From CAIOTO01 sp040389165 (GTDB lineage Bacteria > Pseudomonadota > Alphaproteobacteria > Paracaedibacterales > CAIOTO01): 64,000 bases of DNA. Position numbers and translations under genes: made by a program. Below are positions 25,830-35,817 of the stretch, in pieces (the stretch's first letter is position 1; each line of letters begins with the position of its first letter). Location of the stretch: the NCBI GenBank assembly GCA_040389165.1, contig JAZKAK010000019.1, positions 1 to 64,000 on the forward strand, given 5' to 3'. Under the pieces are notes generated by a model. That model worked only from the letters and a program-made list of their open reading frames with translations, ran no database searches and was not told where the DNA came from.

Positions 25830-27149
25830 ATGGACGACACAACCCCACTACTTACAAAAATAAAACGCTTTGCTACAGCCGGCGGAACCGTTGGTGGATT
25901 AGCGGCGCGCGTTATTGGTGAACGCGTAACTAATTATACGATTGATGATGCCGTGTATGCGAAGACACTCAAAACGGCACTAAGCAGCATGAAGGGTCCT
26001 TTCATGAAAGTGGCTCAATTCCTGGCCACAATCCCGGACGCAATTCCACCTGAATATGCGAAAGAGCTCCTCGAGCTCCAATGCAACGCATCGCCAATGG
26101 GGCCTCTCTTCGTGAAACGTCGCATGCAAACTGAACTTGGTACGAATTGGGAATCACGTTTTGCTTCGTTTGATCGCGTACCCACAGCCGCTGCTTCTCT
26201 TGGTCAAGTACACAAAGCCATTAGCCATGACGGGTACCCACTTGCCATAAAACTACAGTATCCCAGCATGCATACCATTGTAGAAGCTGATTTATCACAA
26301 TTAACTTTTCTCATAAGCTCCTATCGATTATTCAACAAAGCACTTGATCTTAATGCTGTCATAACTGAAATTCGAACCCGTCTTATGGAAGAGCTCGATT
26401 ATGTAAACGAAGCACAAAACATTAACGATTATCAGGCCTTTTTTGCCGATCATGCGGACAACGTAAAAATACCGAACGTATATACAGATCTATCAACCCC
26501 TCGCTTATTAACCATGTCATGGATGGAAGGTGGATCAATTCTAAATGCGGCAGAAACCTATTCTCAAAGTGACAGAAATACCTTAGGGCGCACATTATTT
26601 CGTGCATGGTACCGCCCCTTTTATGTAAATGGCTGGATTCATGGTGATCCACACCCTGGAAATTATAAAATTGATCGTGATCAGAATTTGCTGCTTCTTG
26701 ACTTTGGTTGCGTACGCCGTTTTGATGATAATTTTGTTGATGGTGTCATTGATCTATATGAAGCGCTCAAACACAATAAACGCGACGATATGGTTGCCGC
26801 TTACGAGCGTTGGGGATTTTCAAATCTCTCCAATGAACTCATTGATGTGATGAATGAATGGGCACGCCTTTTATACGACCCTTTGTTAGACGATCGAACC
26901 CGTCCTATTCAGGCTGAATTTAGCGGTTCAAAAGGTTGGGAAACCGCAACAGCTGTCCATCAAAAACTACATTCGCTTGGCGGCATTCGTATTCCACCGG
27001 AATTTGTCTTTATGGATCGCGCATCCGTTGGTGTTGGCGCTGTACTTATGCGTTTACGGGCAGAGCAAAATTGGCATCAATTATTTGAATCCATTATCAA
27101 TGAACGAAGAATCATTAAAACTAAATCACAAAGGAATCCAACAGCATGA
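25830..27149 (+). CDS. ABC1/UbiB-family atypical kinase
   Basis: A 439-residue member of the ABC1 (AarF/UbiB/ADCK) kinase-like family, usually tied to ubiquinone biosynthesis. It contains KGPFMKVAQFLATIPDAIPPEYAKEL (the KxGQ region, here KVAQ), the Ala-rich AAASLGQVHKA loop in place of the P loop, the ion-pair region LMEELDYVNEAQN, and catalytic HGDPHPGNY and LLDFGCV. No C-terminal membrane helices are evident, so it may be a soluble paralogue and not UbiB itself. The stop overlaps the glmU start (ATGA). Confidence 0.88.
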   Translation: MDDTTPLLTKIKRFATAGGTVGGLAARVIGERVTNYTIDDAVYAKTLKTALSSMKGPFMKVAQFLATIPDAIPPEYAKELLELQCNASPMGPLFVKRRMQTELGTNWESRFASFDRVPTAAASLGQVHKAISHDGYPLAIKLQYPSMHTIVEADLSQLTFLISSYRLFNKALDLNAVITEIRTRLMEELDYVNEAQNINDYQAFFADHADNVKIPNVYTDLSTPRLLTMSWMEGGSILNAAETYSQSDRNTLGRTLFRAWYRPFYVNGWIHGDPHPGNYKIDRDQNLLLLDFGCVRRFDDNFVDGVIDLYEALKHNKRDDMVAAYERWGFSNLSNELIDVMNEWARLLYDPLLDDRTRPIQAEFSGSKGWETATAVHQKLHSLGGIRIPPEFVFMDRASVGVGAVLMRLRAEQNWHQLFESIINERRIIKTKSQRNPTA

Positions 27150-28483
27150 CATCACAAAAAATAGGATGCATTGTTTTGGCTGCGGGCCAAAGCAAACGTC
27201 TGCAGTCACGTACTGCTAAAATGTTTCATGATTTAGCTGGGCGATCTGTTTTGGGGCATGTTGTTCATACTTTAGAGCAACTTCCACTTAATGAAACTGT
27301 TATTGTAGCCTCGCCAACCGCAGCAGAGCATCCTGACTATCGGCATCACACAGTCGTTATTCAAAAAGAACAATTAGGCACGGGGCACGCAGTGATGGCA
27401 GGTCTTGATGGATTGTCGACTGAAATTTCGGATGTGCTTATTATATGTGGTGATACCCCCCTATTAACGGATAAAACACTTACGCTATTATTGACAAGCA
27501 AAGCAGATTTAACACTCTTATGCGCACCACTACCTGACGATCAACGAGACGCCCCTTATGGACGTATTGTATTTGATGGCGACAAACCGTGCCGTATTAC
27601 GGAATATAAAGATGCTGATGAGGTGCTTCGTAATTCTCCATTAATAAATTCTGGGGTTTATAAAATTCGCCATGATTTACTCAAAAAACTCATCCCACGT
27701 ATCGCTAACACGAACGCCTCATCCGAATATTACCTAACTGACCTTGTTCATTTGGCTGTAGAACACGGCTCTACTACGTCTGCAATTATCGTTGATTTTG
27801 ATGAAGTCTCTGGCATTAATACACGTGAAGACCTTGAAAAAGTTGACTCACTTATCCAAAAGCGCTTGCTGAGTGCACTCATGGCTAAAGGTGTTACCTT
27901 TCAACAACCACATACAACACGCCTTTCGGTGGACACATCCATCGGTCAAGACACGATCGTTGAACCATCAGTTGTTTTTAAAAAAGGAGTTGTTGTTGAA
28001 AAGAATGTGCGCATCAAAAGTTTTTGCTATCTTGAAGACTGCACGTTACGAAACAATGTTTCTGTGGGTCCATTCGCACATGTGAGAGGGCATTCAGTTC
28101 TTGATGAAGGCGCTGAAATTGGAAATTTCGTCGAATTAAAAGCAACACATCTCGGGAAAAAAGCCAAGGCTAAACATTTAACCTATTTAGGCGATGCAAC
28201 TGTCGGTGAAGCCAGCAATATCGGGGCAGGCACGATTACGGCGAACTACGATGGTTTTTTTAAACATAAAACACACATTGGTGAACGCGTCCACATCGGA
28301 GCTGACACTATTTTAGTTGCGCCAATTTCTATTGGTGATGGTGCTATGACTGCTGCTGGGTCTGTTATCACGGATGAAGTGCCTGCAGATGCCTTGGCTA
28401 TAAATCGGACAGAGCAAGCAAACAAACATGAATGGGCAAAACACTATAAAGCGAGGATGAAAGCAAAAAAGGATTCACTTTAA
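27146..28483 (+). CDS. glmU: Bifunctional UDP-GlcNAc synthesis enzyme GlmU
   Basis: Acetylates glucosamine-1-phosphate and then uridylates it to make UDP-GlcNAc for peptidoglycan and lipid A. The 445 residues comprise an N-terminal pyrophosphorylase (LAAGQSKRLQSRTAKMFHDLAG, GTGHAV, ICGDTPLL) and a C-terminal left-handed beta-helix acetyltransferase with hexapeptide repeats and GEASNIGAGTITANYDGFFKHKT. The first motif differs slightly from the usual LAAGxGTRM but keeps the Lys. Translationally coupled to the ABC1 kinase gene. Confidence 0.96.
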   Translation: MTSQKIGCIVLAAGQSKRLQSRTAKMFHDLAGRSVLGHVVHTLEQLPLNETVIVASPTAAEHPDYRHHTVVIQKEQLGTGHAVMAGLDGLSTEISDVLIICGDTPLLTDKTLTLLLTSKADLTLLCAPLPDDQRDAPYGRIVFDGDKPCRITEYKDADEVLRNSPLINSGVYKIRHDLLKKLIPRIANTNASSEYYLTDLVHLAVEHGSTTSAIIVDFDEVSGINTREDLEKVDSLIQKRLLSALMAKGVTFQQPHTTRLSVDTSIGQDTIVEPSVVFKKGVVVEKNVRIKSFCYLEDCTLRNNVSVGPFAHVRGHSVLDEGAEIGNFVELKATHLGKKAKAKHLTYLGDATVGEASNIGAGTITANYDGFFKHKTHIGERVHIGADTILVAPISIGDGAMTAAGSVITDEVPADALAINRTEQANKHEWAKHYKARMKAKKDSL

Positions 28484-28665
28484 GTAATATAAGCGAGTCT
28501 TATTGAAGTAGAACAATCTTGATACTAGGACGTGTGCCGCTGATCTAGAGTTCTTTAAACCGACGACACTCTCATGAAAATCGGTTGCAATTTAATGTCA
28601 ATTCCCACTTGATTGACATATTTTTTTGTTATACGCTCCACATTAGTTTCAATTTCGTATTACTA

Positions 28666-30666
28666 ATGGTGCTCAGCAAATTGCAACCAAATCACACGTC
28701 TATCAATGAAAATTTTATTCCATTTGGTTTTATAGAATGGGATGTACCTACTGATACAATCACTTTATGTCCTTATTTAGCAGAGCTACTTGCATTTCAA
28801 ACAAAAGAAAGCATTCAAACATATAGCGCATACCGCCAATTAACACATCCAGACGATATAGAACCAATCGAACGCTTAACAAAGGAAATAAGAGATCGAA
28901 AAGAAACATACATCGTAGTGGAAAGTCGCAAACTTTGTCGCGATGGCACGTGGAGATGGTTTAGCCTACGAGGAAAAATCATAAAGAAAGACACAGCTGG
29001 CAATCCTTTGCATGCGATGGGGACATGCACAGATATTACTACATATAAAGAAAAAAAGCTCAAATTAAAAAACATTGAATTAATTTTTTCCGAAATTGAA
29101 TATATTAAAAAATGCAATCAAAAATGTACTGATGAATGCAATCTCTCGAACATCTTACAGAAGGAGCTATGTGCGGGAACTTTTATATGCACAGAAATAG
29201 TGAGATCTCTCGAGAAAATCACTAATTCAACCAATGCTATTTTCTTATTTTCATCTTCACCCAATTTCGAAAAAAACAAAAATGTAACATTGCATGATCA
29301 CAATAGAAAAAACATTGAAAATCTATCATTATCCCTTGAAAAACTTCATTTCATAAAAACACTTCAATTCAGCAAAAATCATCTCATTCAAGCTAGTAAT
29401 GAAAAATCGTTGCTAGGAATTTATCTTAATTTGCCATTTGACCAATATGGAATAATTATTCTTGAACAAGATATTCCTTTCGAAAATGACACATTATCTT
29501 TCTTGGCGCCTTTTATCGAGGTAATAACACATATTATCAGCTTCAGAAAAATTGAGATTGATAACAATAAACTCGACAGCATCGTATCGTTTTTCATCAA
29601 ACAAGTACCAGCGCAAGTAGCCATGTTTGATACAAATATGTGTTATAAATTTGCAAGTGAAGCATGGTGCAAAGCCTATAATCTTTGCGATTTGTCTGAT
29701 TTAATTGGAAAATCGGCTTATGAAATTGCCCCGCAGCAACCAAAGAAATGGCGAGAACTCCATTTACGTGGATTAGCAGGAGAAATAGTATTATGCGAAG
29801 CAGAACAGCTTTTTGAGTTTTCTGACAAACCCATTTGGATAGAGTGGGCAATCCACCCGTGGTACACATTAAACCAATCAATTGGTGGAATCATTATCTA
29901 TGCAAATGATATTACTAAACGCGTAAATGATGATTTACAGTTAAAAGAATCTGTCGATAATTTGACGCGTTCGAATCAAGCACTTGATCGATTTGCACAT
30001 ATTTGTTCGCATGATTTAAAGGAACCCTTAAGAGGAATATCAAATTTCATTCAATTATTAATAGATCAGAACTCAGAAAATTTAGATAACACATCATTGT
30101 CCTATATGCACTATATCTTGAAAAATACACATCGAATGAAGATCCTAATTAAAGATATTTTATCCTATGCTGAGCTTTCTCATCAATCAGGACTTAAGAA
30201 AATTCCGCTTAATATGAATACCGTTGTCCATGAAATCGTAGACATGTTTAACTATCGACTTAGCGAAACAGATGCAGATATAAAAGTGGGTAATTTACCC
30301 GTAATTTTAGGAATAGAAAGTCAAATCGAACAGCTTATAACGAATTTAATTAGCAACGCTTTTAAATTTAAATCTGACAGACCGCTTGTTCTCAATATTT
30401 TTGCACTCGATTGCGGTTCCTTTTGGGAATTTCATGTGCAAGATAACGGCATTGGAATTGAAGAAGAAGATCACAAAAACATATTCTCTGCTTTTAAACG
30501 TCTCCATAGCAAAAATCAGTATGAAGGATCTGGCATTGGCTTAGCCACATGCCAAAAGATTGTGAATGAACACTTAGGTGACATATACATTCAATCAATG
30601 CCAGAGGGAGGGAGTGATTTCGTATTTACCTTGCCAAAAGTGAATGATGAAAATACACATGTATAA
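28666..30666 (+). CDS. PAS-domain sensor histidine kinase, orphan
   Basis: A soluble-looking sensor kinase, 666 residues from the ATG at 28666. A TTG start at 28585 would add 27 hydrophobic residues, and neither start has a good ribosome binding site. It has a PAS domain with PAC segment (FGFIEWDVPTDTI to GTCTDIT), a GAF-like middle region, a second PAS domain (MFDTNMCYKFASEAWC), a HisKA domain with the phosphoacceptor in SHDLKEPLRG (codon at 30010), and a HATPase domain with NLISNAFKFK, DNGIGIEEED and GSGIGLATCQKIV. The SHDLKEPLR form is typical of phytochrome-like kinases. No response regulator is adjacent. Confidence 0.88.
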   Translation: MVLSKLQPNHTSINENFIPFGFIEWDVPTDTITLCPYLAELLAFQTKESIQTYSAYRQLTHPDDIEPIERLTKEIRDRKETYIVVESRKLCRDGTWRWFSLRGKIIKKDTAGNPLHAMGTCTDITTYKEKKLKLKNIELIFSEIEYIKKCNQKCTDECNLSNILQKELCAGTFICTEIVRSLEKITNSTNAIFLFSSSPNFEKNKNVTLHDHNRKNIENLSLSLEKLHFIKTLQFSKNHLIQASNEKSLLGIYLNLPFDQYGIIILEQDIPFENDTLSFLAPFIEVITHIISFRKIEIDNNKLDSIVSFFIKQVPAQVAMFDTNMCYKFASEAWCKAYNLCDLSDLIGKSAYEIAPQQPKKWRELHLRGLAGEIVLCEAEQLFEFSDKPIWIEWAIHPWYTLNQSIGGIIIYANDITKRVNDDLQLKESVDNLTRSNQALDRFAHICSHDLKEPLRGISNFIQLLIDQNSENLDNTSLSYMHYILKNTHRMKILIKDILSYAELSHQSGLKKIPLNMNTVVHEIVDMFNYRLSETDADIKVGNLPVILGIESQIEQLITNLISNAFKFKSDRPLVLNIFALDCGSFWEFHVQDNGIGIEEEDHKNIFSAFKRLHSKNQYEGSGIGLATCQKIVNEHLGDIYIQSMPEGGSDFVFTLPKVNDENTHV

Positions 30667-30768
30667 TTTTAGCTGCAAAAATATGCCTAAACATTGCCCC
30701 CTTGACTCATTTTCGGTTCACCGTCATAGTAAGCCATTATGAACTTTCATTTAACACAAGGACTTCTC

Positions 30769-31194
30769 ATGACAACGCTTAAAGGCTCAAAAACAGAAGA
30801 AAATTTAAAGGCAGCATTTGCTGGTGAATCGCAAGCAAATCGTCGCTATCTTTATTTCGCACAAAAAGCGGATATTGAAGGTCATAATGACGTAGCTTCC
30901 GTTTTCAGATCAACTGCCGAGGGCGAAACTGGGCATGCACATGGGCATCTTGAATTTCTTGAATCCGTTGGGGATCCAGCAACAGGACTTCCTATTGGCA
31001 ATAGCGTACAAAACCTTAAGGCAGCGATTGCTGGTGAAACGCATGAGTATACAGACATGTATCCTAGCATGGCACGCAGCGCGCGTGATGAAGGATTTGA
31101 TGAAATCGCAGATTGGTTCGAAACCCTTGCAAAAGCTGAAAAATCACACGCTGGCCGTTTTCAAAAGGCGCTTGATTCTCTAGAGGCTGAATAA
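30769..31194 (+). CDS. Rubrerythrin (diiron domain only)
   Basis: A 141-residue ferritin-like diiron protein that reduces peroxide. The start at 30769 has AAGGA upstream; a frame from 30739 would add ten residues. Two EXXH-type half-sites are seen: ENLKAAFAGESQANRRY...EGETGHAHGH and AAIAGETHEYTDMY...AEKSHAGRF. The C-terminal rubredoxin domain with CxxC pairs is missing, so electrons must come from a separate partner. The Fe-S oxidoreductase 17 bp downstream is the obvious candidate. Confidence 0.93.
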   Translation: MTTLKGSKTEENLKAAFAGESQANRRYLYFAQKADIEGHNDVASVFRSTAEGETGHAHGHLEFLESVGDPATGLPIGNSVQNLKAAIAGETHEYTDMYPSMARSARDEGFDEIADWFETLAKAEKSHAGRFQKALDSLEAE

Positions 31195-31211
31195 AAAGAA
31201 TTGATAATTCT

Positions 31212-32561
31212 ATGAAACGCGAAGGCAGCCTTGGCGCACCAACACGCCATCCACTTGATTGGGAAAATCCTGATTTTTTGGATAAAGAATCCCTTGATAA
31301 GGAAATGGAACGTCAATTTGACGTGTGCCATGGTTGCCGTCGCTGTTTCAATTTGTGCGGATCATTTCCAAAACTATTCGACCTCGTTGACGACAGCGCA
31401 ACAGGTGAGTTTGATAGTGTTTCAACCGATGACTACGCCGCTGTTGTTGATGATTGCACACTCTGCGATATGTGTTTTTTAACAAAATGCCCATACGTAC
31501 CTCCCCATGAATTTAACATTGATTTTCCCCATCTTATGCTGCGTTACAAAGCGCATCAATTTTCCACAAAACAGGTCCCATTTATCAAAGAACAACTCGC
31601 CGAAGTTGATCGCAATTCAACTGTTCTTAGTGCAGTGGCTCTTATTGTAAACACACTCAATAAAGAAAACTCTCTCGCAAGGCCGCTTTTGCAAAAACTT
31701 ACGCATATTGATAAAAATGCCAGCATTCCCAAATTTTCAAATAAAACACTCGTTCGGCAGTTAAAAGACACCCCCATTCCGACCAACATTAATGGCTCTG
31801 CCTTTGGGCAAAAGGCAGTTTTATATGCCACATGCTATGGTAACTACAATGAAACACAACTTGGATTGCTCGCCACCAAAATTTTAGCACATCTTGGCGT
31901 TGAGGTCCGTGTTGAATATCCCGGATGCTGCGGCATGCCACAACTTGAACTTGGAAATATCCCTCGTGTTGCGACGAGTGGTGAACGTATCGCGCGGTTC
32001 TTTGAACCCTTTATTGATGATGGATATATAATCATATCGCTCATACCATCGTGCTCACTCATGATGAAAAGTGAATGGCCACTTATGCTCCCAGATGATG
32101 AAGTCGTCAAAAAACTTAAAGCTAATACAAATGACATTTCAGAATACATAGTTTCACTTGTTTCAAAATTCGGACTCACTCCAGGGATTTCTACACTTGG
32201 CCAAGATGTTACCCTTCAGCTGGCATGCCATGCACGCTCACAAAATATCGGTGCAAAAGCAGCAGAAATGCTTCGATTAATCCCTGATATGGACGTACAC
32301 GTTGTTGAGCGTTGCTCTGGGCACGGCGGAACATGGGGAATGATGGAAGATAATTTTGAACTCGCCCTTAAAGTTGGCACACCTGCCGTGCGACAAATTG
32401 TGCAAAAGGGAAACCCAATTTTCTCATCAGAATGCCCACTTGCAGGGGAACATATAAGGCAAGGCATAGCAAAGCATAAACCAAACGAATCCGCGCCTGA
32501 TTTTCAAAAAATGCACCCTATTGAGATTTTTGCACGTGCATATGGCCTTGATGTCAGTTAA
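31212..32561 (+). CDS. GlpC/HdrB-like Fe-S oxidoreductase
   Basis: A 449-residue protein with two N-terminal 4Fe-4S motifs, CHGCRRCFNLC and CTLCDMCFLTKCP (about residues 36-46 and 78-90), and two CCG-type domains containing YPGCCGMP and ERCSGHGGTWG. These mark the heterodisulfide reductase/GlpC family of membrane-associated electron carriers. It forms a two-gene unit with rubrerythrin, a pairing I recognise from other proteobacteria, and probably delivers reducing power to it for peroxide removal. Confidence 0.85.
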   Translation: MKREGSLGAPTRHPLDWENPDFLDKESLDKEMERQFDVCHGCRRCFNLCGSFPKLFDLVDDSATGEFDSVSTDDYAAVVDDCTLCDMCFLTKCPYVPPHEFNIDFPHLMLRYKAHQFSTKQVPFIKEQLAEVDRNSTVLSAVALIVNTLNKENSLARPLLQKLTHIDKNASIPKFSNKTLVRQLKDTPIPTNINGSAFGQKAVLYATCYGNYNETQLGLLATKILAHLGVEVRVEYPGCCGMPQLELGNIPRVATSGERIARFFEPFIDDGYIIISLIPSCSLMMKSEWPLMLPDDEVVKKLKANTNDISEYIVSLVSKFGLTPGISTLGQDVTLQLACHARSQNIGAKAAEMLRLIPDMDVHVVERCSGHGGTWGMMEDNFELALKVGTPAVRQIVQKGNPIFSSECPLAGEHIRQGIAKHKPNESAPDFQKMHPIEIFARAYGLDVS

Positions 32562-32608
32562 ATTATTGTAATACAGAACATACTATCCAAACACACATTT
32601 TACCCGCC

Positions 32609-32710
32609 TGTCATCTTCGGACTTGATCCGAAAATCTATAATAATTACAAGGCACATACTGACATGCTATTAAACAACTAGAGATCCTCGTATCAAGTCC
32701 GAGGATGACA
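32609..32710. repeat. Dispersed palindromic repeat, 102 bp
   Basis: TGTCATCTTCGGACTTGA (32609-32626) is mirrored by TCAAGTCCGAGGATGACA (32693-32710) with 17 of 18 bases pairing. This is the TGTCATCC..CGGACTTGATCCG type of repeat scattered through many alphaproteobacterial genomes. It ends 17 bp before the start codon of the next gene, so it lies in that gene's 5' leader. Confidence 0.8.
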
Positions 32711-32727
32711 AGAAATTAGGTTTTTCT

Positions 32728-34440
32728 ATGCTTAAAATAAAACAAACAAGAATACGTACTTTCTGGATGGACATTCTATGGCTAACACTTTTGTTCGCCC
32801 CTATCTATTTTCTTTTTCTCGGGAATCGCCCTTTTGCAACGCCTGATGAAGCGCGCTATGTTGAAATTCCACGTGAGATACTCGCAACAGGTGATTGGAT
32901 TACACCGCGCTTAAATGGTGTGAAATACTTTGAAAAACCCCCTTTGCTTTATTGGATCGAAGCTGCTTTTCAATATGCCTTTGGCTTAAAGGAATGGGTC
33001 ATGCGTCTGCCAATTGTTTTGTTTGGCCTTACAGGAATCCTTAGCACATATGCTTTTGGACAACGTGTTTTTAATCGCCACACTGCGCTCTATTCAGCAT
33101 TCATATTAGGTTCTTCGTGCATTTATTTTGTTATGTCGCGCCTGATTATTCTTGATATGGCAGTCAGCCTTTTTGTAACGCTTAGCCTTTTTTGCTTTTA
33201 TAGCGCACAGCAAGAAATACTGACAAAAAAACGTCGTCTATTTTACGCGTTGTTCACAGTTTTTTGTGCGTTTGGTGTCCTGACTAAAGGTATCATGGCA
33301 CTTGCAGTACCAGGTATGGTTATCATTTTATGGGCCACATACAGTCGTCGCTGGCGTGCTATTTTTCCAGCCTACTTGCCCTCTAATTTTGTTCTTTTTC
33401 TTCTTATCGCTGCACCATGGCATATCTTAGCCTCACTCAAAACACCTGAATTCGCATATAAATATTTTATTGTTGAGCACGTTTTGCGCTATGCCACGAC
33501 AATTCATTTACGCCATCAACCTATTTGGTTTTTTATCCCCATCATCATTGGTGGTTTCCTGCCATGGAGCGCGCTTTTTCCGTACGCTATTGCAAAAGCA
33601 GTTCGCGATCGCTATATGCATATAAATGCATTTTTATTAATTTGGGCAGCGTTTGTTTTTATTTTCTTTTCAATTTCTCAGTCAAAATTAATCCCATATA
33701 TATTACCCTTATTTCCACCTATAGCGCTCTTGCTGGGAAGCCTAATAAATGAATGGCTAACAAAATCACAGGCTAAATGGCCTCTCAAACATATGTGTTG
33801 GCTAAGTTTGGCATGCGGCATCGTGGCCTGGCACTCCTCCAGATTTTTTCCTGAACTAACGACAACTAAAGCTGCTTTAGTTCCCTATATAAGCGCTTTA
33901 TCCGTATGCTTCTTTACAATTTCCTGCTGTTCCCTTCCCTTTGGGCTGTCAGGAAATCATTTAGCTAAATGGAAAAAAGATTATGTATTTCCACTTTTCA
34001 AAAACAACCTTGGGATCAGGCTATTTGGTATATCACTCGCAAGTTTATCCATATTGCTCATATTAATTCCAGCCTCACCACATATTCAACGCCCCTCGCT
34101 CAACTCACTCGTACACATCGCGCTGACACAAAGGAAACCTGGAGAACAACTCGCAAGCTATATGGCCTATTTTCAAGACCTACCTGTTTATGCAAATGAA
34201 ATTGTAACCGTTGTAGATACAAAGGGTGAATTGGAATTCGGCACTACGATAGAAGACACACGTTCTTGGATGATGTCACGTGAAGATTTTAAGAAAAGAC
34301 TTGAAGAAAACAAAACACCTGTTTGGATCTTTGTTCGTGATAACTCACTCATGCATTTAAAGAATGACAATCCAAGCATTAATTTCAAGGAAATCGCGCT
34401 TGAGAATGGTGTGTATCTTGTTGTAGGTAGTAAATTATAG
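32728..34440 (+). CDS. ArnT-like family 39 glycosyltransferase
   Basis: An inner-membrane GT-C enzyme that transfers a sugar from a polyprenyl-phosphate donor, as ArnT does with aminoarabinose onto lipid A. The 570-residue protein has about twelve helices. Its first periplasmic loop carries the catalytic acidic signature in TPDEARYVEIPREI and the PRLNGVKYFEKPPLLYW block. The C-terminal soluble region is short. Whether aminoarabinose is the true donor cannot be told, since no other arn gene is present. It ends 6 bp inside the convergent trkA. Confidence 0.85.
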   Translation: MLKIKQTRIRTFWMDILWLTLLFAPIYFLFLGNRPFATPDEARYVEIPREILATGDWITPRLNGVKYFEKPPLLYWIEAAFQYAFGLKEWVMRLPIVLFGLTGILSTYAFGQRVFNRHTALYSAFILGSSCIYFVMSRLIILDMAVSLFVTLSLFCFYSAQQEILTKKRRLFYALFTVFCAFGVLTKGIMALAVPGMVIILWATYSRRWRAIFPAYLPSNFVLFLLIAAPWHILASLKTPEFAYKYFIVEHVLRYATTIHLRHQPIWFFIPIIIGGFLPWSALFPYAIAKAVRDRYMHINAFLLIWAAFVFIFFSISQSKLIPYILPLFPPIALLLGSLINEWLTKSQAKWPLKHMCWLSLACGIVAWHSSRFFPELTTTKAALVPYISALSVCFFTISCCSLPFGLSGNHLAKWKKDYVFPLFKNNLGIRLFGISLASLSILLILIPASPHIQRPSLNSLVHIALTQRKPGEQLASYMAYFQDLPVYANEIVTVVDTKGELEFGTTIEDTRSWMMSREDFKKRLEENKTPVWIFVRDNSLMHLKNDNPSINFKEIALENGVYLVVGSKL

Positions 34441-35808
34441 ATACGATGGACGAACAGAGAATAGCTTCTCTACTTTACGGGCACAATCACGTTTGACCAT
34501 CAATATTAACGTATCCCCAACGCTCACAATAAGCCTCCTTGGGCTTAAGATAATCTCATTCTCTCTAATAATTGCCATCACATAAATTGAATCCCGAACT
34601 GTTATATCGTCAACCGTCAAGCCTATAATATAACTTGTTTCGCGTGCTTCAGCTTCAATAACTTCAGCATAACCAGCAGCTAACGCATAAATTACGCGAA
34701 TACGCCCCTGACATACATGCTGAAGAATCGTCGAAACTGTGATAACACGCGGACTGATAATAGCATCCACACCAAGTGATGTAACAAGACCAGCGTACGT
34801 CATCTTATTAAGCAAAGATGTTGCTCTCTTTGCGCCCTGTCTTTTTGCAAGTAAAGAAACGAGAATATTGACGCGATCATCATCTGTAAGCGCAAGTATG
34901 GTTTCAGCTTCCTCTACGTTAGCCTCTGCTAACACATCAAAATCGAGTGCATCACCATTCAAAACCTCTGTTGACTTTAAAATACGCGCTATTTCTTCCG
35001 AGCGTTCGGTATTTTTTTCAATTATTTTCACCTTAATATCGCCGCCTTGCGCTTCTAGTTCTTGCGCAAAACCAAGACCTATATTTCCACCGCCAACGAT
35101 TATAAGCTTACGTTTTTCTTCTGAAAAATAACCAAATGCCTCCATTGCCGCAGTAACATCACCCTGGCGCACCATAAAATAAACTTCGTCATCTGGCTCT
35201 AAAACGTCATCTTTTTCCGGGAAGAATTTTCTCTCGCCTCGGCAAATGCACATAATGATAATATCAAGCTGGAGGAATTGCGTAGATAACAATCGAAGAG
35301 GGGTATTTAGAATAGGAGACCGAGCGTGGCAACGCACACCTATCACTTTAATTCTATCAAAAGCTAACGCAATAACTTCAAAGGCGCCTGCAATTTTTGT
35401 ACTTCGTACTAAGGATTTTGCAACTTCTACTTCTGGGGAAATAGTAACATCAATTGACATATTCTGCCTGAAATGTGTTGCGTTTTCAGTTGATAAGTAA
35501 TTCTGATGTCGAATACGCGCTATTTTCGTTTTAACACCGAATAATGAATGTGCAACTTCGCATGCAACCATATTAACTTCATCAGATGCCGTCACAGCGA
35601 TCAATAAATCAGCATTCTCAGCATGCGCTTTTTGCAGTACATTTGGATGAGATGCAAAGCCAACAACAGGCTGCACATCAATTTTATCGCTTATACGCCT
35701 AAGTACCTCAGCAGATTGATCCACAACCGTAACATCATTTTCTTCGGTTGCTAGATAACGAGCAATACTATAACCTACCTGCCCTGCGCCCAGGATTACA
35801 ACTTTCAT
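34435..35808 (-). CDS. trkA: Trk potassium transport protein TrkA
   Basis: A cytoplasmic regulatory subunit of the TrkH/TrkG potassium channel. The 457 residues contain two tandem RCK units, each with a nucleotide-binding glycine loop (GAGQVGYSIAR at residues 7-17 and GGGNIGLGFAQEL at about 238-250) followed by TrkA_C domains. It lies 9 bp after ntrX, the usual ntrY-ntrX-trkA order of alphaproteobacteria. TrkH is not in the window. Confidence 0.96.
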   Translation of the reverse strand: MKVVILGAGQVGYSIARYLATEENDVTVVDQSAEVLRRISDKIDVQPVVGFASHPNVLQKAHAENADLLIAVTASDEVNMVACEVAHSLFGVKTKIARIRHQNYLSTENATHFRQNMSIDVTISPEVEVAKSLVRSTKIAGAFEVIALAFDRIKVIGVRCHARSPILNTPLRLLSTQFLQLDIIIMCICRGERKFFPEKDDVLEPDDEVYFMVRQGDVTAAMEAFGYFSEEKRKLIIVGGGNIGLGFAQELEAQGGDIKVKIIEKNTERSEEIARILKSTEVLNGDALDFDVLAEANVEEAETILALTDDDRVNILVSLLAKRQGAKRATSLLNKMTYAGLVTSLGVDAIISPRVITVSTILQHVCQGRIRVIYALAAGYAEVIEAEARETSYIIGLTVDDITVRDSIYVMAIIRENEIILSPRRLIVSVGDTLILMVKRDCARKVEKLFSVRPSYL

Positions 35809-35817
35809 AAAAGTAAC

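Noticed and set aside
34739..35131. 130-codon frame opposite trkA
   Set aside because: Ser/Ile-rich antisense reading of TrkA, with no independent support.
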